Below the pieces are notes generated by a model that did not search any database, was not told where the DNA came from, and saw nothing but the letters and a program-made list of their open reading frames with translations. The translations under genes and the position numbers were made by a program. DNA of 64,000 bases from NCBI GenBank assembly GCA_963575745.1, contig CAUYUJ010016283.1:709452-773451 (forward strand). The letters are read 5' to 3'. Below are positions 32,970-44,277 of the stretch, piece by piece. Position 1 is the first letter of the stretch. Every line of letters begins with the position of its first letter. Source of the stretch: Prorocentrum cordatum. Lineage: Eukaryota > Sar > Dinophyceae > Prorocentrales > Prorocentraceae.

Positions 32970-34370
32970 GAGGGAAGTGGCTGAAAGAACAAGAGCAAGA
33001 AGGCCGCCATGAACAGGTACTAAAGCCAGCACAAGTCCAGGAACGACAAGAGCGACGGGGAAAAGCATCAGCAAGCGCCAGATGGGAGGCACTGACACCT
33101 ATTGGATGGACGTCCTACCCACTACTCCCCGACGGCGATCTTCCAGACTAGCTGCTACAAGAACGGGGAGCTCGCCGAGAACAAGCACAAGCAGCCAGAC
33201 GTGGGAAGGGAACGGAGAATGCTCGTCAAGGGGAAGTGAGATAAGTAGGCCCGTGGCAAAGACAGAGGCAGCACAAGACGGAATGGCAGAACGATACCAT
33301 GACATGGACAACCCTGAGGCTGGCATCATAGAGGAGGAGCTCGAGGATTGGATTGCCCCAGCCGAAGAAGACCTCCCACCTGAACTCACACCTGTGAACC
33401 CCGAGATATCAGGGGACCGCGCAGTGGTAAGCCAGCAATGGCCCAAAACCGCGAGGTGCCCTCCAGCCGCCCCGAGCGAAGGAGGCAGCCATGCCTCTGC
33501 GACCGAGGCGGGTGGTCAGGCGCGAGGTCACGACCCCTGGAACAACGCCGAGGCCAACGACAGTGAGCTAGAGGGGGGGGGGCGCCGAGCACGCCAGCCA
33601 CGAATGACATGGTGCACACGCTCACCATGAACGACACCTGGGACGAGCACTACGAGAAGAGGCACCCGAGGAAGCAGCTGGAGGCGCCGAAATACACCAG
33701 CGAATCGGCGGCGTACAAGGCCACAGCAGACGAGGCGAACAGGCAGAGAGACCAGTACCACCACCTCGCATCCACGATGGAATACTTCTACTGCGAGGCC
33801 TATGGCATCCAGGCAGAAGACCAGCAGCGGTTCAAGGGAAGAGGCGATGCGCACCAGTTCCAGGGGAAGGAGGTCAGAGAGTCAGGCCAGAGGAGAGTGC
33901 ACTGTAGCAACAGGAAGGCAAACTGGTGGAGCAGGCTGGCAACGGCGCTGGACGGCCAGGCAAAGTTGAAGGGAAGGCGACGGGGTGAACAACAACTGCC
34001 GCGGCTAGAAGAATGTTGCAGGAGGCTGGCAATGGAAGGAGTGCCGTCTGCAGGGCGGGCAGCTACGAAGACGGCAAGGCTCCACGAGAAGTCAGGGACA
34101 GCGCATCAAAGAGATTCAGAAGGTAGATGAAGATGCGCTGGAGGGCATGGTCAAACAAGCCAAGCTTGAAGCGAAGATCCCCTTACAAGACGACCTGAGA
34201 AGAAGCGCAAAGGACTACGCGCGATGGGTGGCCAACGTGGAGATCAACGCACCAGGGGCGCCGCATGAGATCACCAAGCCCAAGAGGAGGCACGAAGACG
34301 AGCACATCAAGGGGGGGCAAAAAAGGCGACAAGCCCAAAGGAGAGCATCGACCTGAAGGCTACGGACTTC
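32970..34370 (+). pseudogene. LINE ORF2 linker between endonuclease and RT
   Basis: Several overlapping plus frames are open in series (33,082-33,630, 33,609-34,130, 34,147-34,356). They have Glu/Lys/Arg-rich, helix-prone residues, as expected for the linker. I recognise no catalytic motif. Position alone assigns it to the element. Confidence 0.55.
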
Positions 34371-34376
34371 GAGGAG

Positions 34377-35480
34377 ATGCGGAAGCCCAGCAGCACGCAT
34401 GATGATGCGGCGGAGGTGAACAACATGCTAAGAAGGAAGGCAACAGAGGAGCCGACGCCAAGTTGGACGCTCGAGGAGTTCGACGCGGCGGCGAAGGGCA
34501 TCCCCAACAAAGGGAAGGACACGGACAGGATGAACATGGACGACGTGAGGAGGCTACCATCGCAGGGCAGGCAAGCCTTAATACATATATATATATATAT
34601 ATATGAACAGCAGCTGTGAAGAGGAGGTAGCCTGGCCATGGCAGACGCTGCAAACGATGGTAATGATACAGCCAACGGACGCAGAGAAGGTTGATGAGAC
34701 GGCGCTCACAGGACAGAGCGCTGGCGCTACTCACGTGGTTCGCCCGGACGCGGGAGCGACTCAACAGGAACCAGATCAGGAAGTGGGCCGAAGACGCGGA
34801 AGAGGGCTTCGACGCGGCGATCGCGGGCAACTCCTGCAAAAGAGAGGCGATGGCCAGAGCCTTGGGAGACGGGACCTCGCAAGAGCTCGGAGCCCACTCC
34901 GCGAACGCCCTAGTCGACGTCAAAAGGTTCGACGATTCGCTAGACTTTGAGAAGGTGGCGAAGAAAGCGTTGGGGTACGGCCTCCCGCGGCGAGTTCGCG
35001 ATGGCCAGGCTGCCCCACCTGACGCCACGAATGCTCAAAGAAGAAAGCGCGCGCAGCAAAACGATCTACGCGAGGAGGAGCTTGCTGGCAGGATGAAAGC
35101 ATAGCAACAACTTGGCGAGGACCCTCATCCACCAAGTCGTAAAGTCCATGCGCAACGAAGTGCAGATGACACAGCCAAGGACATGGTTCGACGACATCGG
35201 TCCACGAGCAGTCGGAAACATCACCAAAGTGGAGGATTGCATCGTGGGGGAGACGTATGAGCTTGCGAAGGAACTCAACAGCGAGGGACTTGAGATGGCA
35301 AGCAAATCGGTACTATTCAGCACGGACATCAGCATGACGAAAAGAGCCGCCCACAGACTCACGAAGCTCGGAACCACGATAAGAGCAGCGACGGACGGCA
35401 TAGACCTGGGAATCGACCGAGCTGGCAAAACATGCACGAAGAGAGCAACGCACGGTGCGAGGAAGACGGGTATCAAATGA
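34377..35480 (+). pseudogene. LINE ORF2 reverse transcriptase domain, frameshifted, catalytic FDD present
   Basis: The first frame reads WTLEEFDAAAKGIPNKGKD, the fingers segment. It is interrupted by a (TA)n tract at 34,584-34,604. A later frame reads NALVDVKRFDDSLDFEKV (motif A, Asp near 34,917) and KKALGYGLP. A third frame (35,112-35,480) reads NLARTLIHQVV, TWFDDIGPRAVG (motif C, both Asp, near 35,190) and EGLEMASKSVLFSTD, then LGIDRAG. Order and spacing fit LINE RT. The catalytic aspartates are intact even though at least three frame changes break the protein. Confidence 0.82.
34584..34604 (+). repeat. (TA)n microsatellite inside the LINE RT
   Basis: About ten TA units lie in the RT fingers coding region. 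Growth of this run is a likely cause of one of the frame changes. Confidence 0.93.
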
Positions 35481-35539
35481 ATTGCGGTCATCACCAAAGA
35501 GCTGAAAAGAGCAAAGACAAGGAGACAAGTCATCGAGCA

Positions 35540-36375
35540 AGGGCCAATGGCACAGGCGGGATACGGCACGAAAGCATACGGAGCCAGTCCCACCGAGATT
35601 CTGGCCATCAGGAGGAGGTACGCGAAGGGGCGCAGGAAGGCGTGGCCAGGCAGGTGCCTCACCACGCTGCTCGACCTGGAAGGCGCGGACCCAGGAGCCA
35701 CCATCCCCAAGTACCAGATGCAGGCGTGGTTCGACGTGTGGGCCAGCAGACCTGACCTGCGAAGTGGTGCAAGACGTGCCTGGCCTAGAATACGCGAACG
35801 ACCAGCAGCAGCACCTAAGAGCACGAGATGGCAGCAACGAAGAGGAATACTAGGCACACCCATGATGCAGCTATGGGAAATCGGTTGGGACGCAAAGACA
35901 ACGGACTTCTGGGAGGACGCTGGTGGAGGGGGCTGGCAGCTACAACCAGGCGATGGCAACGACGACCCAACGGAGCTGCTGGACGCGACCACCGAAGACC
36001 TCAAAAAGAAGGCTTGGACACGCGCCCGCATGCACCGCAACGGAGCTGGGCTACAGCACGTGGCAGATACATACGACCTGAAGATGCAGCTGATACGCCT
36101 AAGGAAGAACGGAAGTACCAGATGTTCGGATCGACACTCACGGCAGCTTGCGCGGGAGCGTGGTCACCGCAGAGGAGGAGAGACACATTCGGCGAAGACA
36201 CCAGCAACCTGTGCGAATGCGGAGAGGTCGCCGACAACTTCCACATCATCTGGGGAGGTTGCAGCTGCAGGAGCAACCACAGCATCTACAGGAGGACCGA
36301 GAACTTGGTGCATCGAGCAGAACAGGGGCGCGGAGAATATGCAGCATTATGGCTGAGAAGAGTTACGCCCTGACC
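35540..36375 (+). pseudogene. LINE ORF2 RT thumb / connection with Cys-His segment
   Basis: The frame from 35,547 reads YGTKAYGASPTEILAIRRRY, PGRCLTTLLDL and YQMQAWFDVWA, which resembles the region after RT in dinoflagellate LINE proteins. After a frame change, 35,828-36,373 reads NLCECGEVADNFHIIWGGCSC (near 36,210-36,270), a C-x-C...H...C pattern of the kind found before the RNase H of these elements. Confidence 0.68.
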
Positions 36376-36429
36376 CTGGACTACGCCGCCTACGCGTGAG
36401 ACGGAATACCAGCCGAAGAGAACAGAAAA

Positions 36430-37235
36430 GGCGGAGGGCATCACCAATGAGGAGACGGGCCAGAAGCTCATCGCACCGAACGGACACCTGATCGCACGCG
36501 GAGATGGAAGCGGAGGAGCACACGGAGACGACGCAAGATATGGGAGATGCGGATGGAGCTGGGTAAGCATGGAGATGGCCAACGGTGAATGGAAGGCGAC
36601 AGCAGAAGTCTCAGGGCCGCTCCCAGGCACTAGACCATCCAACAAAAAGGCGGACATCACAGCGTTCCTGGACTGCCTGCAATCGACAGAGGGAGACACG
36701 AGTTTCTACACCGACTCGGAGATCATGTGCAAAGGTTGGAACTCCAAGAGGCACCTCCTCTCGGGCTACAAGAAGGCGCACGGGGACCTATAGAAGAGGA
36801 TCAAGCAGCGGCTTGCCACCAGGGGTGACGCGCAAGCTCAAGTACGACACGTCGAGAGCCACATGACGGAGGAACAAGCCAGAGAAAGAAGGACACCTAT
36901 GGAGACCTGGCACGGCAACCAGCGGGCTGACGTACTAGCGGGGGAAGCGGCGGCCACCCACGAGATCGCAGGTGCGCAAATGAGCTGCTACGATTGGGCA
37001 AGGGCGACAGCGCGCATGGTGAGAACTCGGACAGGACAGGCATACAAAGAGCAGTTCGAAATAGTAAAGCCGATGTCCTGGGAGGAGATAGAGGAGGCCA
37101 GAAGTAAAAGGAAGAAAGTAGAAGTGAAGGAGACCTTCGAGGAGCTCAAGAAGACATCACCACACATGCTGGTCAGCAAAAAAAAGACCACGTATTGCAC
37201 GGCCTGCAACGAGTCGATCGGGGTCAACCAAAGGT
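36430..37235 (+). pseudogene. LINE ORF2 RNase H domain
   Basis: One plus frame from about 36,440 reads IARGDGSGGAHGDDARYGRC (first Asp), KKADITAFLDCL (the Glu position reads Asp), TSFYTDSEIMCKG (third Asp, near 36,713), an in-frame TAG at about 36,791, then VRHVESHMTEE and WHGNQRADVLAGEAA (last Asp, near 36,930). This is type I RNase H order, as in LINE clades that carry the domain C-terminal to RT. The frame then continues to YCTACNESIGVNQ and stops at 37,235. The amber stop breaks the domain. Confidence 0.8.
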
Positions 37236-37535
37236 AGAAGGCGGCGATATGGTGGTTGATGAGGTGCCATGCAGACGATGCCGGAGACAGAACGGACAGA
37301 AGGGAACCCGCGAGCAGCTGCCTGACACTCAAAGGCAAACTATCGCACGCGTGGCACGCCATATGATGGTCGGGACACCAAGCCAAATACTTCTGCTGGC
37401 AATGTGGAGCCACCGCGGAGAAGCACCTGAGCAGCAAAGAATGGCCTAGCGGGAAAGCATCACAGTATGCATTGAAAGTCCTGAGAAGAAGAAGGACTGG
37501 ACGGCCAAACCAAAGGTCGAGAGGTATGGCAGGGA
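37236..37535 (+). pseudogene. LINE C-terminal Cys region
   Basis: After the stop, plus frames read LKGKLSHAWHAI and AKYFCWQCGATAEKHLSSKEWP (near 37,385-37,440). FCWQCGA together with the upstream YCTAC resembles the C-terminal zinc-ribbon of dinoflagellate LINE proteins. The element most likely ends near 37,530. Confidence 0.55.
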
Positions 37536-37538
37536 AGG

Positions 37539-37840
37539 CTCGAGTCAGAACGCAGGGGGATCCTCCGCCCCGCCGCTGAGAGAAGGCTCAGCGGCTAACT
37601 TGGGGGGTAGAGTCGTACGTTTTGCTGACGGTAAGGCCTCGAGTCAGAACGCAGGGGGGCCCTCCGCCCCGCCGCTGTGAGAAGGCTCAGCGGCTAACTT
37701 GGACGGTCGTGTCGTACGTTCTGCTGACAAGGAAGCCTCGAGTCAAAACGCAGGGGGACCATCCGCCCCGCCGCTAAGAGAAGGCTCAGCGGCTAACTTG
37801 GATGGTAACGTCGTACGTTTTGCTGGAACTGTGGCCGCCT
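37539..37840 (+). repeat. 99-bp tandem repeat, three copies
   Basis: CTCGAGTCARAACGCAGGGG starts at 37,539, 37,638 and 37,737, an exact 99-bp (33-codon) period. The plus frame reads SSQNAGG, SAPPLREGSAANL and VVRFAD in each copy. The middle copy has a stop (CTGTGAGAAG) where the others keep the frame. The last copy runs into the frame ending at 38,049. Confidence 0.93.
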
Positions 37841-38375
37841 CGGGCAAGAGGAATACAAAGAAGAGCGGAAAACACCAGGTCAGGAACACGTACGAGGAGA
37901 TGAGCACAGAGTGCAAGAAGGACACACGCCAGGTCAAGTATACGCACCCGGAGTCGAACAGCGAGAAGGATGTGAAGAGTGCCGACAAGGCCAAGTTCAA
38001 AGAGGGCGAACTGCAAGCAGGACGACAAGTACACCTGAGCCACGGGTGAGCATGCTGACCAGAAGCACTCCGTGGACCCCGACGACGCAGAGGCGGCTGC
38101 CCTGGGCGAAACTCCTGAATGCAGGGGCCGCAGCCAGGCCAAGCTCAAGGACGAGGAGGAGAAGCTGACGGACTGCATGCAGGACGTCAAGTGCATCGGG
38201 GCCACGGAGGTGCAGGCGAACAAGAAGCACTCCGTGGACCCAGACGGCGCGGAGGCGGCGGCCCTGGGCGGAACCCCTGAGTGCAGGGGCCGCCACCAGG
38301 CCGGCCGCCTAGACAGTCGGCAGACTGCTAATACATTTCGGGAAACATATTTGGGCTGTGCAGGTTTGGAGGAAT
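37840..38375 (+). other. Lys/Glu-rich open frames with a 162-bp internal duplication
   Basis: The frame continuing from the 99-bp repeats ends at 38,049. Another (38,072-38,377) reads AEAAALGETPECRGR and later AEAAALGGTPECRGR. At DNA level the repeated segment (AAGCACTCCGTGGACC) begins at 38,063 and 38,225, 162 bp apart, 54 codons. The composition resembles a soluble charged protein. I recognise no family. It may be a gene fragment or the untranslated tail of the LINE. Confidence 0.45.
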
Positions 38376-38755
38376 GAAGTTGCGCATTTGGTAATGCGTA
38401 GATGCCGTTCCTGAGTCTGGCTGTTGGTGAGGCAGTCGGTGGAAGAACCGAGCTCAGTACCCGAACAGCTTACGAGTTTGTTCGATTAAAAGTTTGCCCA
38501 GTGACCTGTGGTGGGCTTCATCATGGACAGCGCCGTATCGAGCTGAATTCATCTCTGCTAATCTGGCTGTCGTTACTGTGTGCAATGTGGTATTAACTCT
38601 CTGTGTGTCACAAGGGATTCATCAAAGGTATGCTCGGTTGTGGTCGCCCTCCTCTGACTCCTGTGTTTCCTGTCATTAGTCTTCTAGTTAGGCTGCTTCT
38701 CGTTCGAGTTCAAACCGAGGCTTGCGGATTCATAACGATTCTTGTGACAACCAGG
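38375..38755. other. No recognisable gene
   Basis: An ordinary-composition spacer between the charged open frames and the CTC tract. Nothing stands out. Confidence 0.5.
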
Positions 38756-38756
38756 T

Positions 38757-38875
38757 AACCTCCTCCTCCTCATCCTCCTCCTCCTCTGACTCCTCCTCCT
38801 CCTCCTCCTCCTCCTCCTCCTCCTCTTCCTACTCCTCCTCCTCCTCCCCTCCCCCCCCTCCTCCTCCTCCTCCTC

Positions 38876-38906
<31 letters not shown>

Positions 38907-39537
38907 TCCTCCCCTCCTCCTCCTCCTCCTCCTCCTCCTCCTCCTCCTCCTCCTCTCCTCCTCCTCCTCCTCCTCCTCCTCCTCCCTCCTCCTCCTTCCT
39001 CCTTCCTCCTTCCTCCTTCCTCCTTCCTCCTTCTCCTTCCTCCTTCCTCCTCCTGCTCCTCCCTCCTCCTCCTCCTCCTCCTCCTTCCTCCTCTCCTCCT
39101 CCTCCTCCTCCTCCTCCTCCTCCTCCTCCTCCTCCTCCTCCTCCTCTCCTCCTCCTCCTCCTCCTCCTCCTCCTCCTCCTCCTCCTCCTCCTCCTCCTCC
39201 TCCTCCTCCTCCTTCCTCCTCCCTCCTCCTCCTCCTCCTCCTCCTCCTCTCCTCCTCCTCCTCCTCCTCCTCCTCCTCCTCCTCCTCCTCCTCCTCCTCC
39301 TCCTCCTCCTCCTCCTCTCCTCCTCCTCTCCTCCTCCTCCTCCCTCCCTCCTCCTCCCTCCTCCTCCTCCTCCTCCTCCTCCTCCTCCTCCTCCTCCTCC
39401 TCCTCCTCCTCTCTCCTCCTCCTCCTCTCCTCCTCCCTCCCTCCTCCTCCTCCTCCTCCTCCTCCTCCTCCTCCTCCTCCTCTTCCTCCTCCTCCTCCTC
39501 CTCCTCCTCCTGCTCCTCCTCCTCCCCCTCCTCCTTC
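38757..39537 (+). repeat. (CTC)n tract, ~780 bp
   Basis: An almost uninterrupted CTC/CCT run with short CCCC, TTCC and TGC interruptions. It is the longest microsatellite of the window and passes straight into the LINE fragment at 39,540. Frames of poly-Ser, poly-Pro, poly-Leu, poly-Arg and poly-Glu are artefacts. Confidence 0.98.
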
Positions 39538-39539
39538 TC

Positions 39540-40256
39540 AGTTGTCGCGAGCTGGAAGTTCTATCCGTTGGACGCGATGGGAACATTCCAAAGCCAGACG
39601 GTTCCTGGGTGCCGCAAAAAAAAGAGCACTCAATATCTGGGCAGCCTGATTTCAAGCGACGGGAAGCTTGGCCCTGAACTCCCCCGCCGACCCGGCACCG
39701 CGAGGGCAAAATTCGACAAGTTGAAGCGAGTGTGGGGTCATTCCACACTGACGCAGTCAAGGAAGCTTGAGATCTTCAGCGCTTGAATTCTCAGTCAACT
39801 GCTGCATTGTCTGCAAACGGCCTTACTGAACCAGGCGGAATAGAAGAAACCCGACGCATTCCACGTGAGATGCTTGAGGCAGATACTTCGCAAACCTCAT
39901 CCATACATTTGCCACGTAACGAATTCCAGTGTTTTGCAGCAGGCAGGCGTTTCCCCGCTGAGCAATGATGCTCTACTGAATCGTCAGCTGCTGCGTCTGG
40001 GGCACATTGCCCGAAAGCCAGCTGATGACCATGTCAGATGCACTGTCTTACGCCCCTTTTTTTTCATGCAAGCTAGCACCACAGAACTTTAAGCGAAAGC
40101 GGGGGCGCCCCCAGAAAACTTGGACCGAATCAGTTTTTGCCCACGCTGTCCGGGCCGCGGGGGGTCAGGAGGCCCTGCCGCAGCTCTGGTATGATAGCGT
40201 AACTTCTGCCGCAGCCTGGCGCGCAGCCGTGAAGCGGTATTGCGACGCCCTGTGAG
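39540..40256 (+). pseudogene. LINE RT C-terminal fragment, truncated 5'
   Basis: The plus frame from about 39,600 reads KSTQYLGSLISSDGKLGPEL, KFDKLKRVWGHSTLT and RKLEIF, the thumb segment of LINE RTs. The same frame continues past a TGA (39,784) and a TAG (near 39,841) with LSQLLHCLQTALLNQAE, CLRQILRKPHPY and LLRLGHIARKPADDHV. After an eight-T run at about 40,056-40,063 the frame shifts and reads FKRKRGRPQKTWTES and WYDSVTSAAAWRAAVKRYC to the stop at 40,255. The upstream half of the RT has been lost at the junction with the CTC tract. It belongs to a different LINE type from the element at 30.9-37.5 kb and resembles the 13.6-kb fragment. Confidence 0.82.
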
Positions 40257-40287
40257 GCCACGGCATGTGTGCTCATGTGCTTTGCAC

Positions 40288-40334
40288 TCAGCTTTCTCTC
40301 TCTCTCTCACTCTCACTCTCTCTCTCTCTCTCCC
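40288..40334 (+). repeat. (CT)n microsatellite
   Basis: CT units with two CACT interruptions lie 30 bp after the LINE stop. They may be the 3' tail repeat of that element. Confidence 0.93.
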
Positions 40335-40339
40335 AGTTC

Positions 40340-41750
40340 GGGAAGTGGGGCCGCACCCGAGAAAGCGGAACGTCGTTCTGGCTCCAGCGCTGCCCTGATT
40401 GTCCTTGAAGATTTCGTTTCAGCTTGCCTTCGACAGTCATATCAGAAAGTGCACTGCGCGCGAAAGGGCTGAATGGTGTTCTCGCAGAAGCGCCACGCAA
40501 GGATTCCTCCCAATTTCCGCTACTGCACGTGAGCAGCCCATGCTCACTCGTCGCAAGATCGTCGGCAGCGGGGCAGCGCGCGCGTGCGAGCGCCCTCCGC
40601 TCGCCGGATGGGGGCGAGGCGCCAGTCCCAGTATCATGTTGCGCCAGCGTCGGCTCTCTATTCTATGGGAGGGAGTGTGGGGCGGAGCCCTCTGACACTG
40701 TTCTACTCTACGATTCCTGTTCCTGGTCATCCTCCTGCTCCTGTTTCTGTTACTTTTACTCCAGCAGAAACGCCTACTCCTTCTCACAACTGCACTACGG
40801 ACGTCAAGGAAATGAAAGTCAAAAACAGAAGGGTCCAACAAGAATGCGGGAAGGAACAGAGGAATGAATAAGGGAGATCAATAGAGAGATACGTCTGGAG
40901 GGCGGACGACGACTGACCGCGAAACTGCAGCGTGCCGAACATGGTTAGGCAACATCAATGCTCAACATTTGAGGTTGCGAGCTGCAACAACAGATCTGCA
41001 GTGCCATCGATCTATTGACACACATCGCAGACAGGCACGAGCAGTCTCTGGAGCGAAGAGGGACGTATCACCAGCAGCGAACGCGACAGGGCGGGCACGA
41101 ACACTAGGGACATCCACCGACGACGTAAGCGCTTAAAGCAGTGCACCGCTTCACGCCAACCATGGGATGAGAAGAGACGGGCTAATAGCACCTGCTGGCA
41201 ACGGAGGTGCACATGAAACACGTGGAACAAATATCTGAACCCTCTGTACTCCTACCCCGTTCTAAAGCCAAATGTGGCTGCAAAGAAACGAAGAGCAAGC
41301 GGAACAAGGCAAAGCGGCATCAGACAAGACACTGGATTGGGGAAGAGAGAACCTGCCAGTGCGGCATCCCAGCGCTGCTTCGCGCTTTCAGGGTTGCGTT
41401 CAGGAGCCACTTCTCTCCAGCGCCCGCACGCTACCTTGCGGCTCAATTGCGCCCGCGTGCACTCCACGACTCCTACCACCCGGGCTTAATAAGTATCTCC
41501 CCTTTTCTTCGTCCCCTTCCAGATTCCCTTTTGTCATGCGCCTGGCTGTCCTAATCATGTTTCCCCGTCTCCACCCATCAAGTACGTGGTGAGCTTGAGT
41601 TGAGGAACGTGAGGGTCAGGGAAGGGAGTAACGAGCATGTGGAGGAGGACGAACCCCATCAGCCCTCAGTTGAACGTATTTCCTCTTCCACCCCGGTGTT
41701 TGAGTTTCCGCCCCCCTAAGACACCCCCTGGCTTTGGAGGAGGGGGGAGG
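40340..41750. other. No recognisable gene
   Basis: Frames up to 147 codons on plus (40,424-40,867) have no domain I recognise. A short TCCTGTTCCTGGTCATCCTCC patch near 40,710-40,750 resembles the 11.6-kb CTCCTG run. No other structure is seen. Confidence 0.5.
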
Positions 41751-41754
41751 CGAA

Positions 41755-42200
41755 CGGTCAGAGCGCCACAGACGGTCCAAAATGGATCCAAGATGGCCCT
41801 GGAGAGCCACAAATGTTTTCCAGGATGGCCCAATATACCACATGATAAGTAGAAATTGCCCGCAAGATGACCCCACGAGGTCTCAAAATCGCCCCCAGAC
41901 GGCCCCGAGTGGCCACGGAGCCTGCCAAGGGTCCCCCCGAGAGACCAATATCCATGCAACATCGATGGAATTCCATCGACTGTGACCTTCTCACCCTGTC
42001 GCCCGATGGGCCTCTGAAGCTTCAAGATGACCCGCGGATGCCGAAGCGAGCCCCAAGAGAGGCCCAGGAAGGCCCCAAGAGCGCCCAGATGCCTTTTCGC
42101 TTCAAGCCATGCAATATGAACAACAACTGACGTTGCAAAGACGTTGGCATCTCGGAAGCATCGCTGGAAGGCTCGCGGGACAAGATGGCCCCAAAATGGC
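41755..42200 (+). repeat. CCAAGA-type dispersed repeat, block 7
   Basis: CCAAGATGGCCC, GCCCCAAGAGCGCCC, CAAGATGACCC and CCAAGAGTGG phrases recur over 440 bp. This is the same vocabulary as blocks 1-6, about 25-37 kb away. Confidence 0.65.
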
Positions 42201-42403
42201 CCCACGATGACTCCAAGAGTGGACGGAAGAGACAATCAATGAGTCGAACCTACCGTGGGGTCCGCAGGGACAGGACGATAGGGAGGAAAGAAAGGCCTCG
42301 CCCATGCGCCCGCGGAAGCAGGGGCGCGCAAAATGTCCAGGTGTCCAATACCCTAGCCGAGAGGATAGCAGGATAGATGGATAAAAGGGGGCAATGAGCG
42401 GTC

Positions 42404-42432
42404 TTCATATATATATATATATACACACACAC
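42404..42432 (+). repeat. (AT)n(AC)n microsatellite
   Basis: About nine AT units are followed by five AC units. It lies in non-coding DNA. Confidence 0.93.
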
Positions 42433-42434
42433 CG

Positions 42435-44275
42435 TCCCGAATCCCGCCCTTTCCACGTCGGCCTCGGGCCGTTTTGGGGCCAGGCCTTTAGACTCCTTCA
42501 GATTCTTCATCGCCACGGGGCCGAAAGGCGCATCAAGTACTGACTTGTCTCTGCCCGTTGCCGAGCTAGACCTTCCTGTCCGCGCGCCAGGTAGCGAAGG
42601 TGCCCAGTCGCCGCGATAGGCCGGACCCTCCTGGGACTCTGCAGACCTCGCAGCATCCGGTTGCTTGGGCAGCGGTGTGGAGCTGCCTCTGAAGCGGGCA
42701 GCTCTCCATCTGACATTGCCTGAACGTCACCGCGCGGGACCACAATCGCCCTCCACGTCGCTGTCGGGGGACTCCCCTAGGTCCACCTCTTGTCCTGGAC
42801 GCAGTCTCTTTGCAATGGCCGCCTGTGACTTATCGGTATCCTGGGCATCCGGGGCGCGACCGCCCTCTTTCTCGCCGGGGTCACCGTCTCCCCGGGCGCG
42901 CCCGCCCAGCGGTTTAGCGGGCGAGGTAGGCGCGAGAAGCCGCCCCTCCTGACCTCCTCGTTCTTCAATCCTCACGCCCGCCGCTCGGGCGACGCGGGGG
43001 GAGACGCAGGAGGCTCGGCACCAGAGCTATCCACGATCTGCCCCGTCGCATTCAGCTCGCGCCGACGGTGGGATACTGCGATCCCTGTCCACATGCGCCT
43101 CAACACGATCTTTGTTCTGCCGTTGCCAGTGCCAAGTCTACTCGTAGATCTTGAAAATACGATCATCGAACAAAGCTTCCCCGTCATCGTCAACGTCTTC
43201 GCATCCGCATCGGTCAATGGGACGCAATCCTCAATGGACGCAGCCGCCCTTCCGCCCACGCCGCCACCGTGGCCAGAACGCCGCGGCGCCACGCCATGAT
43301 GCGGGATGCCAAATGGACGGCCCATTGGGCAATTGCGGCGGTATTGGCTGCGAGGCGGGAATGGACACACACGGTAGGTCCTGCGAGCTTGAATAACGTC
43401 TTGCGCGCACGCACGCCTCTCATCACTCCCTTGCACGCAATGATCTGACGCTTTGATGATGCGGCTTTTGTCATCGCGAGTACCGTGCTTTGAAAACCAC
43501 CAAATCTGAGTTTCTGAGGATCCCTGTTCGACGTAGCAGTCCATGCATGCGAAATGAATATCAATGCGTTGGCCTTCGTCATGAAGGAAAAAAAGCATAC
43601 CCAATACCAGAGGACGACCACCCTTTTCCCCGACCCATCTCGCTAGATCTCGCAACATGCGCGGGCTCTGCAGACCGAGCATGGTCCCGCCGCGCGCGAG
43701 CGATTACGACCTCGACCGGCCGCCCGTGTCAGGGCTACGTTTGCCAGATTTCCCTCGCGCGCCCGCCGCGGCGCGGGCAGCGGCGGCGCGGCCGCGGCGA
43801 GTGTTTCCTTTGTCGCCCGTATAAGGCCACACGAGCCAATAGGAGCCTTTTTCCAAACTTACCCCACATCATAAACGCGCCGGCGCGGGCCTGCCCCCAT
43901 CCCACAGCAGCCCGCTCCTCGTCGGTGAGACAAACACCATTGGATTTGGGAGCGGGTGGAGCTTCGCCTGCACGTGTCCTAGCTGTTCCATTATGTCAGC
44001 GTCGGCGGCAGACACGGCCCCCGCGCCAGACACAGTCGCCATCGCCCTCGTCGTCCGAGTCGGGACGCAGGCGCCCGCGCCGACGCGTGCCAGTCCAATC
44101 CTCAACGGGCGCGTCGAACAGCTCCCCGACCCCGTCGCGCAGACACTCGGAGCGGCGTTCGACTGGCATGGCAGCATCGACAAAGTGGGCCATCAAAAAC
44201 CAAGCGGAACTTGAACGGGCGTGGAAGGGGCGGTCGATTTCGGGGAAATCAACGCATCAAATGACATCCGTTCCG
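42435..44275 (-). other. Region downstream of the gag, unassigned copia pol remnant or spacer
   Basis: On the minus strand this follows the gag at 44.3-45.7 kb, so protease or integrase would be expected. The minus frame 43,682-42,972 (236 codons) reads FACMDCYVEQ, WWFSKHGTRDDKSRI and TGKLCSMIVFSRSTSRLG. I find no DSGA, HHCC or RT motif. Either the pol has decayed beyond recognition or the gag is a solo fragment. Several plus and minus frames are open because of the GC content. Confidence 0.35.
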
Positions 44276-44277
44276 GA

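Noticed and set aside
38684-39786. Frames of over 350 codons of poly-Arg/Glu/Gly or poly-Ser/Pro/Leu
   Set aside because: They are translations of the CTC tract. Only the last part, after about 39,540, is real LINE protein.
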